A stretch of 64,000 nt of DNA from CAZJKE01 sp964546585. Lineage in GTDB: Bacteria > Planctomycetota > Phycisphaerae > Phycisphaerales > SM1A02. The notes under the pieces were generated by a model. The model saw nothing but the letters and a program-made list of their open reading frames with translations. It ran no database searches and was not told the DNA's origin. Where the stretch lies: contig CAZJKE010000004.1 of assembly GCA_964546585.1 (NCBI GenBank), positions 1-64,000 on the forward strand. The letters are read 5' to 3'. Positions 51,892 to 61,974 of the stretch are shown one piece after another (within the stretch, counting starts at the first letter, position 1; every line of letters starts with the position of its first letter). The position numbers and the translations under genes are program-made.

Positions 51892-52978
51892 TGCCGCTAC
51901 CCGATACCGAGGCGGTCCGGCGACTGGGCCAGGCGGAAGGCTTTGCACTGGTCGGCGTGTGCGATGCGATTCCCCGAGGCGGTGAGGGACTGCGTGCGTG
52001 GCTGGCTGCAGGCCGCAACGGCACCATGTCCTACATGGACCGCAATGTCGAGGCCCGCATCGACCCGCGGATCCTCGTGCCGGGAGCGAAGAGCATTATT
52101 TGTGTAGCCGACCGGTATCCCGGCATGAAACCTGAGGATGAGTGCGAAGGCGGGTTGATAGCGCGGTATGCCCGCGGCGACGATTATCACCGCGTGATCA
52201 AGCGCCGATTGCACGCCATGTGTGATGCCATGCGTGCTGATGCGCCGGAGTTTGTCTATCGAGCGTGCGTAGACACCGCCCCGATCATGGAGCGGCAACA
52301 CGCAGCTGCGGCGGGGCTGGGTGCCATCGGCCGCAACACGCTCCTCATCAGCCCGAGCATTGGCAGTTGGATGTTGCTCGGGGCTATTGTTACGACGCTG
52401 CCGTTGCAGGCGACGAAGCCGATCGATGACGATCCGTGCGGCTCATGTACGCGATGCATTGATGCCTGCCCGACCGGCGCGATCAGCGATGGATCGGTGN
52501 NNNNNNNNNNNNNNNNNNNNNNNNNNNNNNNNNNNNNNNNNNNNNNNNNNNNNNNNNNNNNNNNNNNNNNNNNNNNNNNNNNNNNNNNNNNNNNNNNNNA
52601 TGTACGCGATGCATTGATGCCTGCCCGACCGGCGCGATCAGCGATGGATCGGTGAATGCACGCCTGTGTATCAGTTACCTGACGATCGAGCACCGCGGAG
52701 ACATTGACTTGTCAGTCCAAGACTCAATGGGACGCTGGGTCTTTGGGTGTGATGTCTGCCAGGAGGTGTGCCCGCACAACGCTCCGACCGAGCGAACAAT
52801 CGCCTCGCACACCAATCCTGCCTATGACGGCCGTGATGCTTCCCTTGATGTGCGCGAGGTCATGGACTGGACCGAAGACGATCGGCTGGCCGCGTTTCGC
52901 GGTTCGGCGATGAAGCGGGCGAAACTCGACATGATTCGCCGCAACGCTGCCATCGTCGCCGCCAACAACGGAGTCTGA
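51891..52978 (+). CDS. queG: Epoxyqueuosine reductase (split by an assembly gap)
   Basis: Last step of queuosine tRNA modification, a cobalamin-dependent [4Fe-4S] reductase. As written the reading frame is broken by 100 N. If the N run and one of the two identical 55-bp flanks are removed, codon 203 (GTG, 52497-52499) joins in frame to AAT at 52655, giving an intact protein of about 310 residues. Motifs: N-terminal cobalamin-binding region with RYARGDDYH and VDTAPIMER, first cluster CGSCTRCIDACPTGAI, second cluster CDVCQEVCPHN. Translationally coupled to pcrA. Confidence 0.9.
52500..52599. other. Assembly gap inside queG with duplicated flanks
   Basis: Exactly 100 N, with 52445-52499 repeated exactly at 52600-52654 (55 bp). 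Collapsing it restores the queG frame, which is direct evidence that nothing is missing. Confidence 0.92.
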
Positions 52979-52986
52979 CAACGGTG

Positions 52987-54873
52987 TCAGACGCCGCCGC
53001 CCATGAGGGCCGAGGAGATGGCGAAGGAGAGTTGTTCGACGCTTTGGATGGTGCCAGCCTTGACCTGCTGGGCAAGCGTATTGAAGAGGGTGACCATCAA
53101 CTGCGTTGCGGCATCCAATTGGGTGGCCGCGGCTGGTGTCGCGATCGAATCCAAACTGAGCATCCAGCCGCGAGGCTCCTTGATCATGGTCATGACAGTG
53201 CCGCTTCGGCCATCTCGGACAGTCGCCTCCGTATCAGACACCATGGTGACCGACGCCGGATCGAGTTCCTGCTCCAGACCAGTTCCCGCCAGCGCATCCC
53301 TGACCGCCGCGACCCCATCGTCGCCGAAGCGATCCCTGACAACCCGCATGGCTTGCTGGCCAGCATCCACAATCTTCGTGCTGGCGGCAAGCATCTTCTT
53401 CGCATCCGAGGACTTGGCGACATACACCGTGTCCAATGGCGGCATGTTCTCAATGGAAAGGTCATTGAGATACGCAACGAGTGCTTCGGGGGACTGGAAA
53501 CCGGAATTCGTCGCCGGGCTCGAGGCCGGCGGCGCAGGCGCAGATGTCGTACCGCCAGCAGGAGGTGCCTCAGGTGCTGGCGGGGGCAGCAACTCGCCGG
53601 CAAGTGCAGCAATCCGGCGGTCGAGTTGTGCGGCCATGGCCGCGCTCTTGTTGCCGAGTTTTCCCGCTACCTGCTTGGCTTGTTCGTAGGTCGCCGTTGC
53701 CTTGGCGGTGGCGTCATTCAAGAGCGATGAAAGCGAACTCGCTCGCTCCTGCCATGTACTGGCCGAGGTTATGACGCCAAGGTCGATCATTCGCGACACC
53801 GCAGCGGCGTCCTGCGAAAGAAACGCGGCGTACGCTTCCTGAATCCGACCAAGTGTCCAGAGCAGGTTCAATGATCGTGCCGCAGCGGTCGCTCTGGACT
53901 CCCGCGAGTTGCCACCTGCACGGCTTGTCGCCCGGTACGCTCGATCGAGCATCGAGGCAACATCCCCCCAAGCAGCCGCAAGTTCCGCCGCCTGGGATGA
54001 CGCCTTGGACATGGCCTCTGCGGCACTGGCATCGAATTCGTCCGCAAGTGTTCGAAGCGATGCGGCGCCCTCGCGGGATGCCCCGCGGATCTGCCCCAAT
54101 CGGTCCATCGAATCGCGCACCTTCGTGAGAAGGACTGCGATGCCATCGACTTCCGCCTGTGCGTCGCCCGCGCTTCGTTGGGCATGAATCTCCGACCTCA
54201 GAGCACTTGACGCGGCGTCAAGGTCCACACCTTCCGCCTGGCGAATCGTCGCGAGACCTTTTCGTAGCGGGTTGAACCCCTCAACGGGCCCGCGTTCCTG
54301 CGCTTCTCGCAGGAGCCCATCGGCTTCCTCTCGCAGCGCATCGGCCCGCTGCCTTGCCTCCGTCGTAGCAGTTTGCAAGGTGGCAATCCTCGCGTTGACT
54401 ACCTGAAGTTGCGATTCCATCTCCGCCCGCCGCTGCCGCTGATCGTCCTGAAGGGAGGCCAGCACATCGACACCGCGTTCCTGCGATGTCTCCTGCATGG
54501 CCGCGCCTGCCGCCCGAAGCAGGGCTGCTTGCGTTGCATGATCCACTGCAACATGAAATGCCAGCACGATGTCATTGGCGCGGGCGACGATGTCCTCGTA
54601 CTGCAGCGTTGCGAGGTGCGCCTCCGCAGTCGCTTTGATGCCCGCCTTGGCCTCTTCCTGTGCGGGTGTTTCCACCTGCAACCGGGAGGCTTCCTTCGCG
54701 AGGCGATCCAGCGCCGTTTCATCGTCGGAACGAACGGCGACGCTCAGACGCATCGAAAGATCTTCGATGTTCCGCTGGGCTTCCTGCCTCGGATTCGCAT
54801 CAGCGCACGCCGCAAGACCGATCAACATCATCGATAGCGCAGTACGGGAAATCAGTTGGATTCGAACAGCCAT
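52987..54873 (-). CDS. Coiled-coil lipoprotein of unknown function
   Basis: 628 residues. A textbook lipoprotein signal (basic N-terminus, IGLAAC lipobox, Cys about 22) leads into a long alpha-helical, Ala/Glu/Gln/Arg-rich region (about 30-430) predicted as coiled coil. A Pro/Ala linker follows (about 445-470, PPPAPEAPPAGG), then a small C-terminal domain (about 475-628) with alternating strands (TMVSDTEATVRDG, TVMTMIKEPRGWMLSL). AAGGTG lies 8 nt before the ATG and TACACT lies about 33 nt before it, so this gene has a leader. It probably works in the periplasm or on the outer membrane. Confidence 0.8.
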   Translation of the reverse strand: MAVRIQLISRTALSMMLIGLAACADANPRQEAQRNIEDLSMRLSVAVRSDDETALDRLAKEASRLQVETPAQEEAKAGIKATAEAHLATLQYEDIVARANDIVLAFHVAVDHATQAALLRAAGAAMQETSQERGVDVLASLQDDQRQRRAEMESQLQVVNARIATLQTATTEARQRADALREEADGLLREAQERGPVEGFNPLRKGLATIRQAEGVDLDAASSALRSEIHAQRSAGDAQAEVDGIAVLLTKVRDSMDRLGQIRGASREGAASLRTLADEFDASAAEAMSKASSQAAELAAAWGDVASMLDRAYRATSRAGGNSRESRATAAARSLNLLWTLGRIQEAYAAFLSQDAAAVSRMIDLGVITSASTWQERASSLSSLLNDATAKATATYEQAKQVAGKLGNKSAAMAAQLDRRIAALAGELLPPPAPEAPPAGGTTSAPAPPASSPATNSGFQSPEALVAYLNDLSIENMPPLDTVYVAKSSDAKKMLAASTKIVDAGQQAMRVVRDRFGDDGVAAVRDALAGTGLEQELDPASVTMVSDTEATVRDGRSGTVMTMIKEPRGWMLSLDSIATPAAATQLDAATQLMVTLFNTLAQQVKAGTIQSVEQLSFAISSALMGGGV

Positions 54874-54928
54874 GGCGTTTTCACCTTGGACAAGAAATGC
54901 ACGGGACAGTGTAGCGGGGTCTATGGAT

Positions 54929-56227
54929 TCAGGGATCATCCAAGACCCGCTCAGGGGTTTCTTCCGGGAACACAATGGGGTATTCGGGCCGAGGGACCTG
55001 TTGCATCGATGCAATCCACTCCAGCGAATCGATCGTTCTCTTGCTCTTGGGTGAGCGTAGGGCAGCTTGCCAACCGTCCGCATCCGGGTGCGGATGATCT
55101 GCCAGATGACGGGGCAGGGCGTATTGCACTGCGAGCGACTGCATGGGCAGGTCGTAGTTGACCAGTGGCCACGCCGGATCCACTTCGAAGCGTTCCAGCA
55201 TCAACAGGTTGGCGTACCGCGCGCGGGCGTCACGGGGTGGCAGTCGTCGCAGTCGAAAAGTCCCGCCATCAGAGCCGCCATGGCACGCGCGGGTGCCGCA
55301 GCGAGGCATGAGCCAACGGTCGTGCACATCGCGGCCGAAGCGAAGCAGGGCATCCGGCTCGGTCAACACCACGACCTCGCCATACAGGTCTTGAGCGCCG
55401 ACCTGCCGCATCAGTCGGAATACCGCAAGATCCTCCATCGCCATGAGCGCACTTGCTTGGGGCATCCGGGCGTCGCTGCCGTGGGATTCCAGGAGGAGTC
55501 TCCTCGCGGCCGGCGATATGCGAATCCGCGGTGGATTCGTCAAGTCTATTTCGTACACGCGGATCAGGTTGACCTCTTCTTCCGTGAGCAGTCGCCCAGG
55601 CGCGGCCGATTCGTCGCAGGGCACGCGTGGCGACACTTGACCGCCCCGCTCGGCCGTCGCATCTCGATCACTCTGCCGATGCAGGATGGCGATCTGTCGT
55701 TCGAGCGTTTGCACGCGAGCAATCCTGTCTTCCAAGGGCAGTTCCGCCAGGTAGTCCGAGGCCAGTTCCAAACGCCGCTGTTCCACGAGCCACTCCACCA
55801 ACAGAATGCGGTGATCGAGATTGTTCAGGTCAATACCGTCTCGAATCGCCGCGTACCTCTCTTCGAAAGGTGTGTCGAGAACGACATGGCTGACTTCGCT
55901 GCGGGGCACTGTCACCAGCGCGCCGTGCATGTGAAAGACGACCTCATCAAAATCGTCCTGGAGGATCGCGCCGTGCCGTTGTTGCCCGGTTCGAAAAATG
56001 ACCGTGCCCATGACATCTGCTCCACCATCGATCAGCCTGACAACCCGCGACACCCCTTGAAGGTTGAATGTGTGCAACGCATCATCCAGATCGCGTACTT
56101 CCAACACGCCCTCCTGATATCCCACCACGAATCCGGGAATGGAGAGCCCGCGAGAGACATCAACGATGACCCGCTGGCCCGGTTCCCAGTCTGCAAACGC
56201 AGCAACCAATAGCAACAGGGAAATCAT
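54929..56227 (-). CDS. Secreted protein with barrel repeats and a CxxxxCH motif
   Basis: 432 residues. A short signal peptide (about 1-13) is followed by two SH3/Sm-like strand repeats (about 15-115: GQRVIVDVSRG, GYQEGVLEVRD, GQQRHGAILQDD, EVVFHMHG). A helical TPR-like piece follows (about 120-175). The C-terminal part contains MPRCGTRACHGG near residue 305, a Cys-x4-Cys-His arrangement resembling the haem-binding motifs of planctomycete cytochrome-like domains, in which the standard CxxCH spacing is often altered. Haem binding is a guess. The start overlaps the MuiA-like stop by 4 bp. Confidence 0.75.
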   Translation of the reverse strand: MISLLLLVAAFADWEPGQRVIVDVSRGLSIPGFVVGYQEGVLEVRDLDDALHTFNLQGVSRVVRLIDGGADVMGTVIFRTGQQRHGAILQDDFDEVVFHMHGALVTVPRSEVSHVVLDTPFEERYAAIRDGIDLNNLDHRILLVEWLVEQRRLELASDYLAELPLEDRIARVQTLERQIAILHRQSDRDATAERGGQVSPRVPCDESAAPGRLLTEEEVNLIRVYEIDLTNPPRIRISPAARRLLLESHGSDARMPQASALMAMEDLAVFRLMRQVGAQDLYGEVVVLTEPDALLRFGRDVHDRWLMPRCGTRACHGGSDGGTFRLRRLPPRDARARYANLLMLERFEVDPAWPLVNYDLPMQSLAVQYALPRHLADHPHPDADGWQAALRSPKSKRTIDSLEWIASMQQVPRPEYPIVFPEETPERVLDDP

Positions 56228-57954
56228 TCGGGCAACGGCGTCGTTTCGATGTCCTTGGCCCGGTCCAGCGTCACTGTCCAGGTAATGACTGTGCTACCGG
56301 TGCCGGTCGTGTCCGCTGCGGCGGTGAAGTCCCAACGCAGCAGTCCCTGTGGCCGGTCGACGCTGAGGTAGTTCGGATCGGAGGACAGCGGCATCGCCGT
56401 GTTCTTGAAGGACACCTGGATTTCCTCGTTTCGGGAAACGGGGATGCGATCCCAGACCCGCACATCCACGGGCTTGTTATTTCCGTTGGAGACGGCGATG
56501 CGCCATTCCCATGCCGTGCGGCGGCCGCCCCCGAAGAGCCCGGTGGAGGATGTATTCTTCTCGACGAGCGTTCGCTCCGCAGTCATCGCCGGATCAATGC
56601 CGAGGCCGAGGTCGAATGTCTCGGAAGGTGCGACGGTCGCCAGACGGGTTCTCCCGACGAAATCGCTTCCGTGAAAGATGGCCGCCTGCCCTGGAAGAAG
56701 GATGTAGGGGCTCTCGTTGGTGATCGTGCTCTGCATGTAGACCGTGTCGGTGAGCATCGGTACCGCGACCCGGAAGAGCGATGTTGTTGCATCGACTGAG
56801 GCAATGCTCACCGTCTGGGTGTCCTCCCGATTGGACGGAATGGTCAACTCTCTGGGGATAGCGAAACTCACCACTGGCCCGTTTCCGACCACCGCAGCCG
56901 CACCAGATGCCATGTCGATCATGACGCCTGCGGTGGCCGTGCCAACCATCGCATCCGCTACCTCCATCCTGCGTACTCTGGCCTCAGCGCCCGCTGGGCC
57001 CACTCCACCTCGACCCGCGGTCGGGGGAGGGGGTGCGTAAACATCCACATACCAGGGACGCGGCATCGGCGCATCAGCAGATTGCTGTGGCTGCGCGGTC
57101 GAAAGGGTGAGCGCAACATCGTTCCAGTTTTCGCCTGTTCGCTGCGTGATGATCGCGTCGTAGTCGATAGTGACATCACTGCCGTCACCGCTCGCGTGAA
57201 TGGCATACCTGGGTTCCCACGTAGCATTGGCGATCAGGTAGGTAATTTCGACTGTGACTTGCCCGCGGGTGCGGACGCCGACATCGACAACGGCATCCAA
57301 TACCCGCCGCCCATCGCGATACTCATAGGTGCCGCCGCTTGTCTGCGCGATGTTTCGGCGGCGTTGTTTCAGAACGCGTAGTTCGTCTTCCAGTTCCTCG
57401 ATTCGCACCTTGACTCGCGCGTATGCAAGCGAGATCACCTCGTACTTCTGGCCGATGAACGCCAACTGCGATCCAAAGGCGTCCAGATCGAACGGTCGGT
57501 CCTCCGCCATCCCCCCCTCATTCTGCGTCGAAGCGGCCGTAGCCCACTTCTGCAGGAGCGCTGTCTGGATCTCCAAACCGGACGAGGTAGCGTTGGCCTC
57601 CTCAAGCGATCTCTCAACGTCCTCGATTTGCCCGTTGAGTTCTGCCACAATCTCTTGATCCATCTCATGCACTTCGTACAACGAGGTATCGACGGCCATC
57701 AGCCGTGCATCGCCGCTGACGCTCGCCTGCATCGAGTTACGGTCGGCGCCGTGTGGCAGATCGCGAAAGAAGACGGACCAGCCACCGGGTTCAAGATCAA
57801 GTGTCGTCGTTCGTGTGATCGCTGCCCGGCCGCGGTAGAGCGTGACCGCCGAGATGGTGTCCTCGGCGTCGACAGGCTCCATGGAAAGTGCGACGGGATC
57901 CTGCGCCGCTGCTGTGGCAGCGATGAAGAGCGTTGTCATGCCAACACGTATCAC
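56224..57954 (-). CDS. MuiA-like protein (DUF4139 family), exported
   Basis: 576 residues from the GTG at 57954, chosen because GAGGAGG lies 6 nt upstream and the start MIRVGMTTLFIAATAAAQ is a good signal peptide. An N-terminal domain with VTLYRGRAAITRT and a segment like 'GxWxVxFxxLP' matches DUF4140. A coiled coil (about 95-200) and a DUF4139 C-domain (about 225-576, with ITYLIANATWEPRYAI and VALTLSTAQP) follow. MuiA-family proteins are widespread exported proteins of unclear role, once linked to mucoidy in Thermus-type operons. It is first of three consecutive envelope genes. Confidence 0.82.
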   Translation of the reverse strand: MIRVGMTTLFIAATAAAQDPVALSMEPVDAEDTISAVTLYRGRAAITRTTTLDLEPGGWSVFFRDLPHGADRNSMQASVSGDARLMAVDTSLYEVHEMDQEIVAELNGQIEDVERSLEEANATSSGLEIQTALLQKWATAASTQNEGGMAEDRPFDLDAFGSQLAFIGQKYEVISLAYARVKVRIEELEDELRVLKQRRRNIAQTSGGTYEYRDGRRVLDAVVDVGVRTRGQVTVEITYLIANATWEPRYAIHASGDGSDVTIDYDAIITQRTGENWNDVALTLSTAQPQQSADAPMPRPWYVDVYAPPPPTAGRGGVGPAGAEARVRRMEVADAMVGTATAGVMIDMASGAAAVVGNGPVVSFAIPRELTIPSNREDTQTVSIASVDATTSLFRVAVPMLTDTVYMQSTITNESPYILLPGQAAIFHGSDFVGRTRLATVAPSETFDLGLGIDPAMTAERTLVEKNTSSTGLFGGGRRTAWEWRIAVSNGNNKPVDVRVWDRIPVSRNEEIQVSFKNTAMPLSSDPNYLSVDRPQGLLRWDFTAAADTTGTGSTVITWTVTLDRAKDIETTPLPE

Positions 57955-58006
57955 TCGACACCTCCTCACCCCCGGACACCCCGGAGGGTCCTGAGAGGCA
58001 CGCTCG

Positions 58007-60961
58007 CTACGGTTGCTCGCGTCGCCCCATCGTGGAGAATATACCCGCGCTGCGAAGAAGGGCAGCGATTCGTGCCCTGTCCTCCATGGGCGAGTCAAGA
58101 ACGGCGTTTGCAAGTGTAGATCGCTCCTGTTCAAGATCGAGGTAGCGAAGTGCTATGTCGTCGAGATCGTCGTCTTCCATTGTTTCGAGGTACTCAAACC
58201 CTTCGCGGTAGACGATTCGAGCCGCGAGTGACTTGGCCATCATCCATGCGAGGTAGGCCGGGGGCAGATCCGTCCAGAGTCGTTCACCGGCTGTCTCGAC
58301 AAGGACAGGCGGAAGGTGATCAATGACCAACTGGCGAAGTTCGGAGATCTGCTGATCGTCCATCGCCTCCCAGCCAGCAGCAACTGCATCGGCCGTTCGC
58401 TTCATGATGAGGCTGATACGGATACTCATCTCCGGCAACGGCGCCTGCGGATGATGATGGTGCAGGCGGACCAGGAGTTCCGCCTCTGCGCGGGCCAAGG
58501 CACGCAGCCGCTCCAGCACTTGCTCCACAAAGGTCTCCTTGATTGCCATGAACTCTGTCTCATCCAGCAGCATGCAGGCGCCGATTTCGAAACTGGAGCA
58601 GATGACACCGCACTTGTTCGCCGACGAATCCTTCAGAATCACAACGCCTGCGTTGGACAGTTCGCGGCGTGCATCGGGTGTGAGGAACAAGTTGGCGCCC
58701 TCAATGATGATTGGACTGCTCGGCGCCCCGTTTTCCCGCAGGAACGCCTTCCAGTTTCCACCGTGCATGGTCGCCGGGCGGCCGCCGCAGGGGACGAACG
58801 CGTCCGAGATAACGCGATTGTGCATGGAGTTTCGAAGGTGAAATCCGTCCTCGTCCTCGACTGAAACAATGCGGCCGCGCGGGCCAAGGCGTGTGCGGTC
58901 GAACTCCGCGATGGGCAGTTCCTCTGCAACGAGCCGCAGCAACTCGGCGTGGTTCAAGCCATCTGGGTCCTCGCCGCAACCCGAACCGTCGGCGATGCCT
59001 ACGAACGAGGCATTGTCGCCGTACTCGCGAATCATGATTCGGATGCCGTTGCCGGCGACATCGCCATCCGGCCCACCGGTCATCTTTACTGTGAATCTGG
59101 TTGTCGATGGATCGATGCCTCTTGCGCGGAGCATGGTGTCGAGGAACACAACGACACCTTCGCTGGTGACCCCGTACTCCTTGTGGTTGATGCCCGCTCC
59201 GGGCTTGCTGCTCATGAGCGCAGCAGGCATCGGGTATCCGCGGCGGTGTGCGCGGTCGACGATCCACTCAATGAGTTGCGGCGTGATATTTTCGTCCGGA
59301 CCGAGATACAGCAACTCATCGTGGCCGAGGCGATCGACAATGCGGCTGGTCGTCTCCTCGTCGGGAGTGATCAGGTCGAGCAGTGAATTGACAAATGCCT
59401 TGACCGATCGGCTGACCCGTCCCCTTGGGTGAACGAGAATCGCAGCCTTTGCTCCGCCCTCGGGAATGTCCTTGTTCTTGAGTTGCTGGGCGTATGCGAG
59501 GTTGTAGGCCTCGTCGTAGAGACGCTCCTGTTCCCGGGCGTGCTCCTCGCGGCCCCGCGGGTGAATGGCGCGAACGCCGCCGCGTGCGATGTCGCGAAAT
59601 CGGACATGAAACCCATTGAGATCGCGGCCGTGTACGAAAAAGACGCCGAAGGGTGTTTCGGCCCGCTCGTCGGTCGTCAGAATCGCGGGATCGATTCGCA
59701 TGGCGAGTGCGTAGCGATCCTCCAAGAAGAGGTTCGTTCGCCGGACTGCGGCGACGGCCTTGACCAGTCGGTGCAGAACAGTGCGTGCGTCTTCCAGATC
59801 CACTCGGCTGTCGATACCTTCGTGCAGCGCGGCGACCTGCTCGGCGAATGACCCATCGCCGAGCGTGACGTCGGGATTGAACCTTGCGCGGAAGAGATCG
59901 GCGATGGCGACAGTGATGTCGAGATTCTCGCGGGCCAGCGATTCCATGCGGTCGGGGTTGAATGCGTAGGGATTTATCTTCACCAGCGATTGGTAGGCGA
60001 GGTCGAGCAGCGCAATGATGATCTCGGCCTTTTCCAGTCCGACTTCCGGTTTGGCGTAGCCCAGTTTGACGACGCGCGGGTCGTACCACTTCAGCCGAAG
60101 CAGATCGCGGCGGATTTCGTCCCAGAGCCTGCTGTGCGGATCGATGGGTCCACCGTCCGGTCCCTGGACGACACAACCGACCAGCGAGATCCAGCCGTTT
60201 TCGCCGTCGCTGATACTGTCGAGATACGCGCGGTGAATGTTGATGCGTGACTTGCTCAGTCGCGTTGCGATCCGCTGCAACATGGTTCGGCGGGTAGAGT
60301 TGCTCACGGCCACGATGATGCGGCTGAGGCTGAGGTCAGACTCCCTTTCCAGCGCCACGCTGGTGCCGTCGGTTCCGCTGAGTGGTTGGAAGAGCGACCA
60401 GTGCTTGACCATTCGTAGCGGCGTGACCGTCAGAATGTAGTCCTCGGAGCAGCGACTGAAAAAGTCGCGGACCTCCTGTTCCGAGAGTTCGGGGAGATGC
60501 TCTGCGGCGTAGGCGATGGTTTCTTCCACCTTGGCGATGTGATCGGGATCCTCCGGTGAGAATGCGGGCGCTTCACCGAAGATGAAGGTGTCGAGCACGA
60601 GGTTGCCATCGTCTGCCGTGTGGATTTTCGCCGCACGGAGCGTGCCCAGCGGCAGTTCCGCCATGACCTCGGCCAGGATGCCGGGGTAGTCGCGAGGCCG
60701 CATGAATGTCCACTCGCTTCCGTCCTCACTCCGCTGCGTCAGTTCGATCGGCCGCCCGGAGGCCTTCGCGGCAATGATTGATCGCAAGTGCGCCAGTTGC
60801 GTATCGCGATCAGTGTCCTGGAAGTACATCAGTGGCATCTGCTCGAGGAACCAGGGCACCAGTTCCTCGGCGGTTGCTCGAAGGCTGCATGTGACATCGT
60901 CGACGATGGCGGTCGGATCGTCGGGTTTCTTCCCGATTGGCTGCTGGGGCATCATGGCCAT
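58007..60961 (-). CDS. Large NAD-dependent glutamate dehydrogenase
   Basis: 984 residues, the roughly 110-kDa type of NAD-GDH (Glu to 2-oxoglutarate plus ammonium). An N-terminal ACT-like regulatory region (about 1-330) precedes the catalytic domain. Key segments are DIARGGVRAI, K-D-I-P-E-G-G-A-K-A-A-I around the catalytic lysine (about 500), SKPGAGINHKEYGVTSEGV, and the NAD-fold TGGPDGDVAGNGI. A helical C-terminus follows. It is shorter than the 1600-residue 180-kDa class. A TCTAAT box lies 6 nt before the ATG. Confidence 0.92.
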   Translation of the reverse strand: MAMMPQQPIGKKPDDPTAIVDDVTCSLRATAEELVPWFLEQMPLMYFQDTDRDTQLAHLRSIIAAKASGRPIELTQRSEDGSEWTFMRPRDYPGILAEVMAELPLGTLRAAKIHTADDGNLVLDTFIFGEAPAFSPEDPDHIAKVEETIAYAAEHLPELSEQEVRDFFSRCSEDYILTVTPLRMVKHWSLFQPLSGTDGTSVALERESDLSLSRIIVAVSNSTRRTMLQRIATRLSKSRINIHRAYLDSISDGENGWISLVGCVVQGPDGGPIDPHSRLWDEIRRDLLRLKWYDPRVVKLGYAKPEVGLEKAEIIIALLDLAYQSLVKINPYAFNPDRMESLARENLDITVAIADLFRARFNPDVTLGDGSFAEQVAALHEGIDSRVDLEDARTVLHRLVKAVAAVRRTNLFLEDRYALAMRIDPAILTTDERAETPFGVFFVHGRDLNGFHVRFRDIARGGVRAIHPRGREEHAREQERLYDEAYNLAYAQQLKNKDIPEGGAKAAILVHPRGRVSRSVKAFVNSLLDLITPDEETTSRIVDRLGHDELLYLGPDENITPQLIEWIVDRAHRRGYPMPAALMSSKPGAGINHKEYGVTSEGVVVFLDTMLRARGIDPSTTRFTVKMTGGPDGDVAGNGIRIMIREYGDNASFVGIADGSGCGEDPDGLNHAELLRLVAEELPIAEFDRTRLGPRGRIVSVEDEDGFHLRNSMHNRVISDAFVPCGGRPATMHGGNWKAFLRENGAPSSPIIIEGANLFLTPDARRELSNAGVVILKDSSANKCGVICSSFEIGACMLLDETEFMAIKETFVEQVLERLRALARAEAELLVRLHHHHPQAPLPEMSIRISLIMKRTADAVAAGWEAMDDQQISELRQLVIDHLPPVLVETAGERLWTDLPPAYLAWMMAKSLAARIVYREGFEYLETMEDDDLDDIALRYLDLEQERSTLANAVLDSPMEDRARIAALLRSAGIFSTMGRREQP

Positions 60962-60967
60962 CCCTGT

Positions 60968-60973
60968 ATTAGA
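60968..60973 (-). promoter_or_regulatory. -10 element of the glutamate dehydrogenase gene
   Basis: TCTAAT on the minus strand ends 6 nt before the ATG at 60961, with no Shine-Dalgarno sequence. Confidence 0.4.
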
Positions 60974-61053
60974 ACGACTCAGCGAGGGGGCTTCAAGGAT
61001 TCAGATACGCTACAGGCCTGATATGGTTCTCGACCTCTTCCCCGGAGCCTCCC

Positions 61054-61974
61054 TTGCCCAGAACAGCCTTGACAATCGGCACCTTCGACGCGGTCCATGT
61101 GGGACACGCCGCCATTGTGGCGGCGGCTCGGCGTGCCGTTGGCGACGAGGGAAGCGTCATTGTTCTCAGTTTCGATCCAGCCCCGGCGGCCGTGCTGCGG
61201 CAGGACGCAAAAACCGGGCGGCTGACGACATTTCAGCGGCGAACCGAGTTGCTCCGGGCGGCCGGGGCGAACGAAGTTCGACCTCTTGTGCCGACCGTGG
61301 AATTGCTCGGCATGGAAGCGGAGGCATTTGCTCGGGATGTCGTGTCGGAGACAAAGGCGGATGTCCTTGTGGAAGGGGAGGGGTTTCGGTTTGGCCGGGG
61401 CCGGGCCGGCACCATGGATTCGCTGCGGCGGCTCGGAGCCGACCAAGGCTGGGCTGCTGAGGAGGTTGCGCCAGTGGAAGTTGCGTTGGGCGATCACACA
61501 GTGGTTCGTGCCAGCAGTTCGCTGGTGCGGCAGTTGCTGTCCCTTGGCCGCGCCGATGATGCCGCCAGTGTGTTGGGCAGGCCATATCGACTGGAGGGAC
61601 AGGTTGTACGTGGCGATCGGAAGGGCCGCGATCTTGGTGTGCCGACAGCGAATCTCGACGCCGGCGATCTGATGCTTCCAGGGGACGGCATCTACGCGGG
61701 GCATGCCCAAATGGAGGATGGCCGAGTGTTTCCGGCGGCGATCAGTATTGGCACCAAGCCCACCTTTGACGGACGAGATCGCGTTTGCGAGGCGCACATC
61801 ATTGGGTACGACGGTGACTTGGATTGGTACGATTGGCATTTGCAGATTACAGTCGAGCATTGGATCCGGGAGCAGTTGCGTTTTTCGTCTGGCGATGCGC
61901 TTGCCGAACAAATGAAACGAGACATTGCCGAGGCCGGCAGAATGCTGGCTGCGGAACACGGAGCATGTGGATGA
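61054..61974 (+). CDS. ribF: Bifunctional riboflavin kinase/FAD synthetase
   Basis: 306 residues, converting riboflavin to FMN and FAD. The N-terminal nucleotidyltransferase has GTFDAVHVGH with the H-x-G-H motif at 15-18. The C-terminal kinase has VVRGDRKGRDLGVPTANL and GIYAGH. A TTG start at 61054 is used: GGAG lies 6 nt upstream and the residues that follow are the usual RibF opening. The nearby ATG at 61023 is in another frame. The stop overlaps the next start (ATGA, 61971-61974). Confidence 0.93.
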   Translation: MPRTALTIGTFDAVHVGHAAIVAAARRAVGDEGSVIVLSFDPAPAAVLRQDAKTGRLTTFQRRTELLRAAGANEVRPLVPTVELLGMEAEAFARDVVSETKADVLVEGEGFRFGRGRAGTMDSLRRLGADQGWAAEEVAPVEVALGDHTVVRASSSLVRQLLSLGRADDAASVLGRPYRLEGQVVRGDRKGRDLGVPTANLDAGDLMLPGDGIYAGHAQMEDGRVFPAAISIGTKPTFDGRDRVCEAHIIGYDGDLDWYDWHLQITVEHWIREQLRFSSGDALAEQMKRDIAEAGRMLAAEHGACG

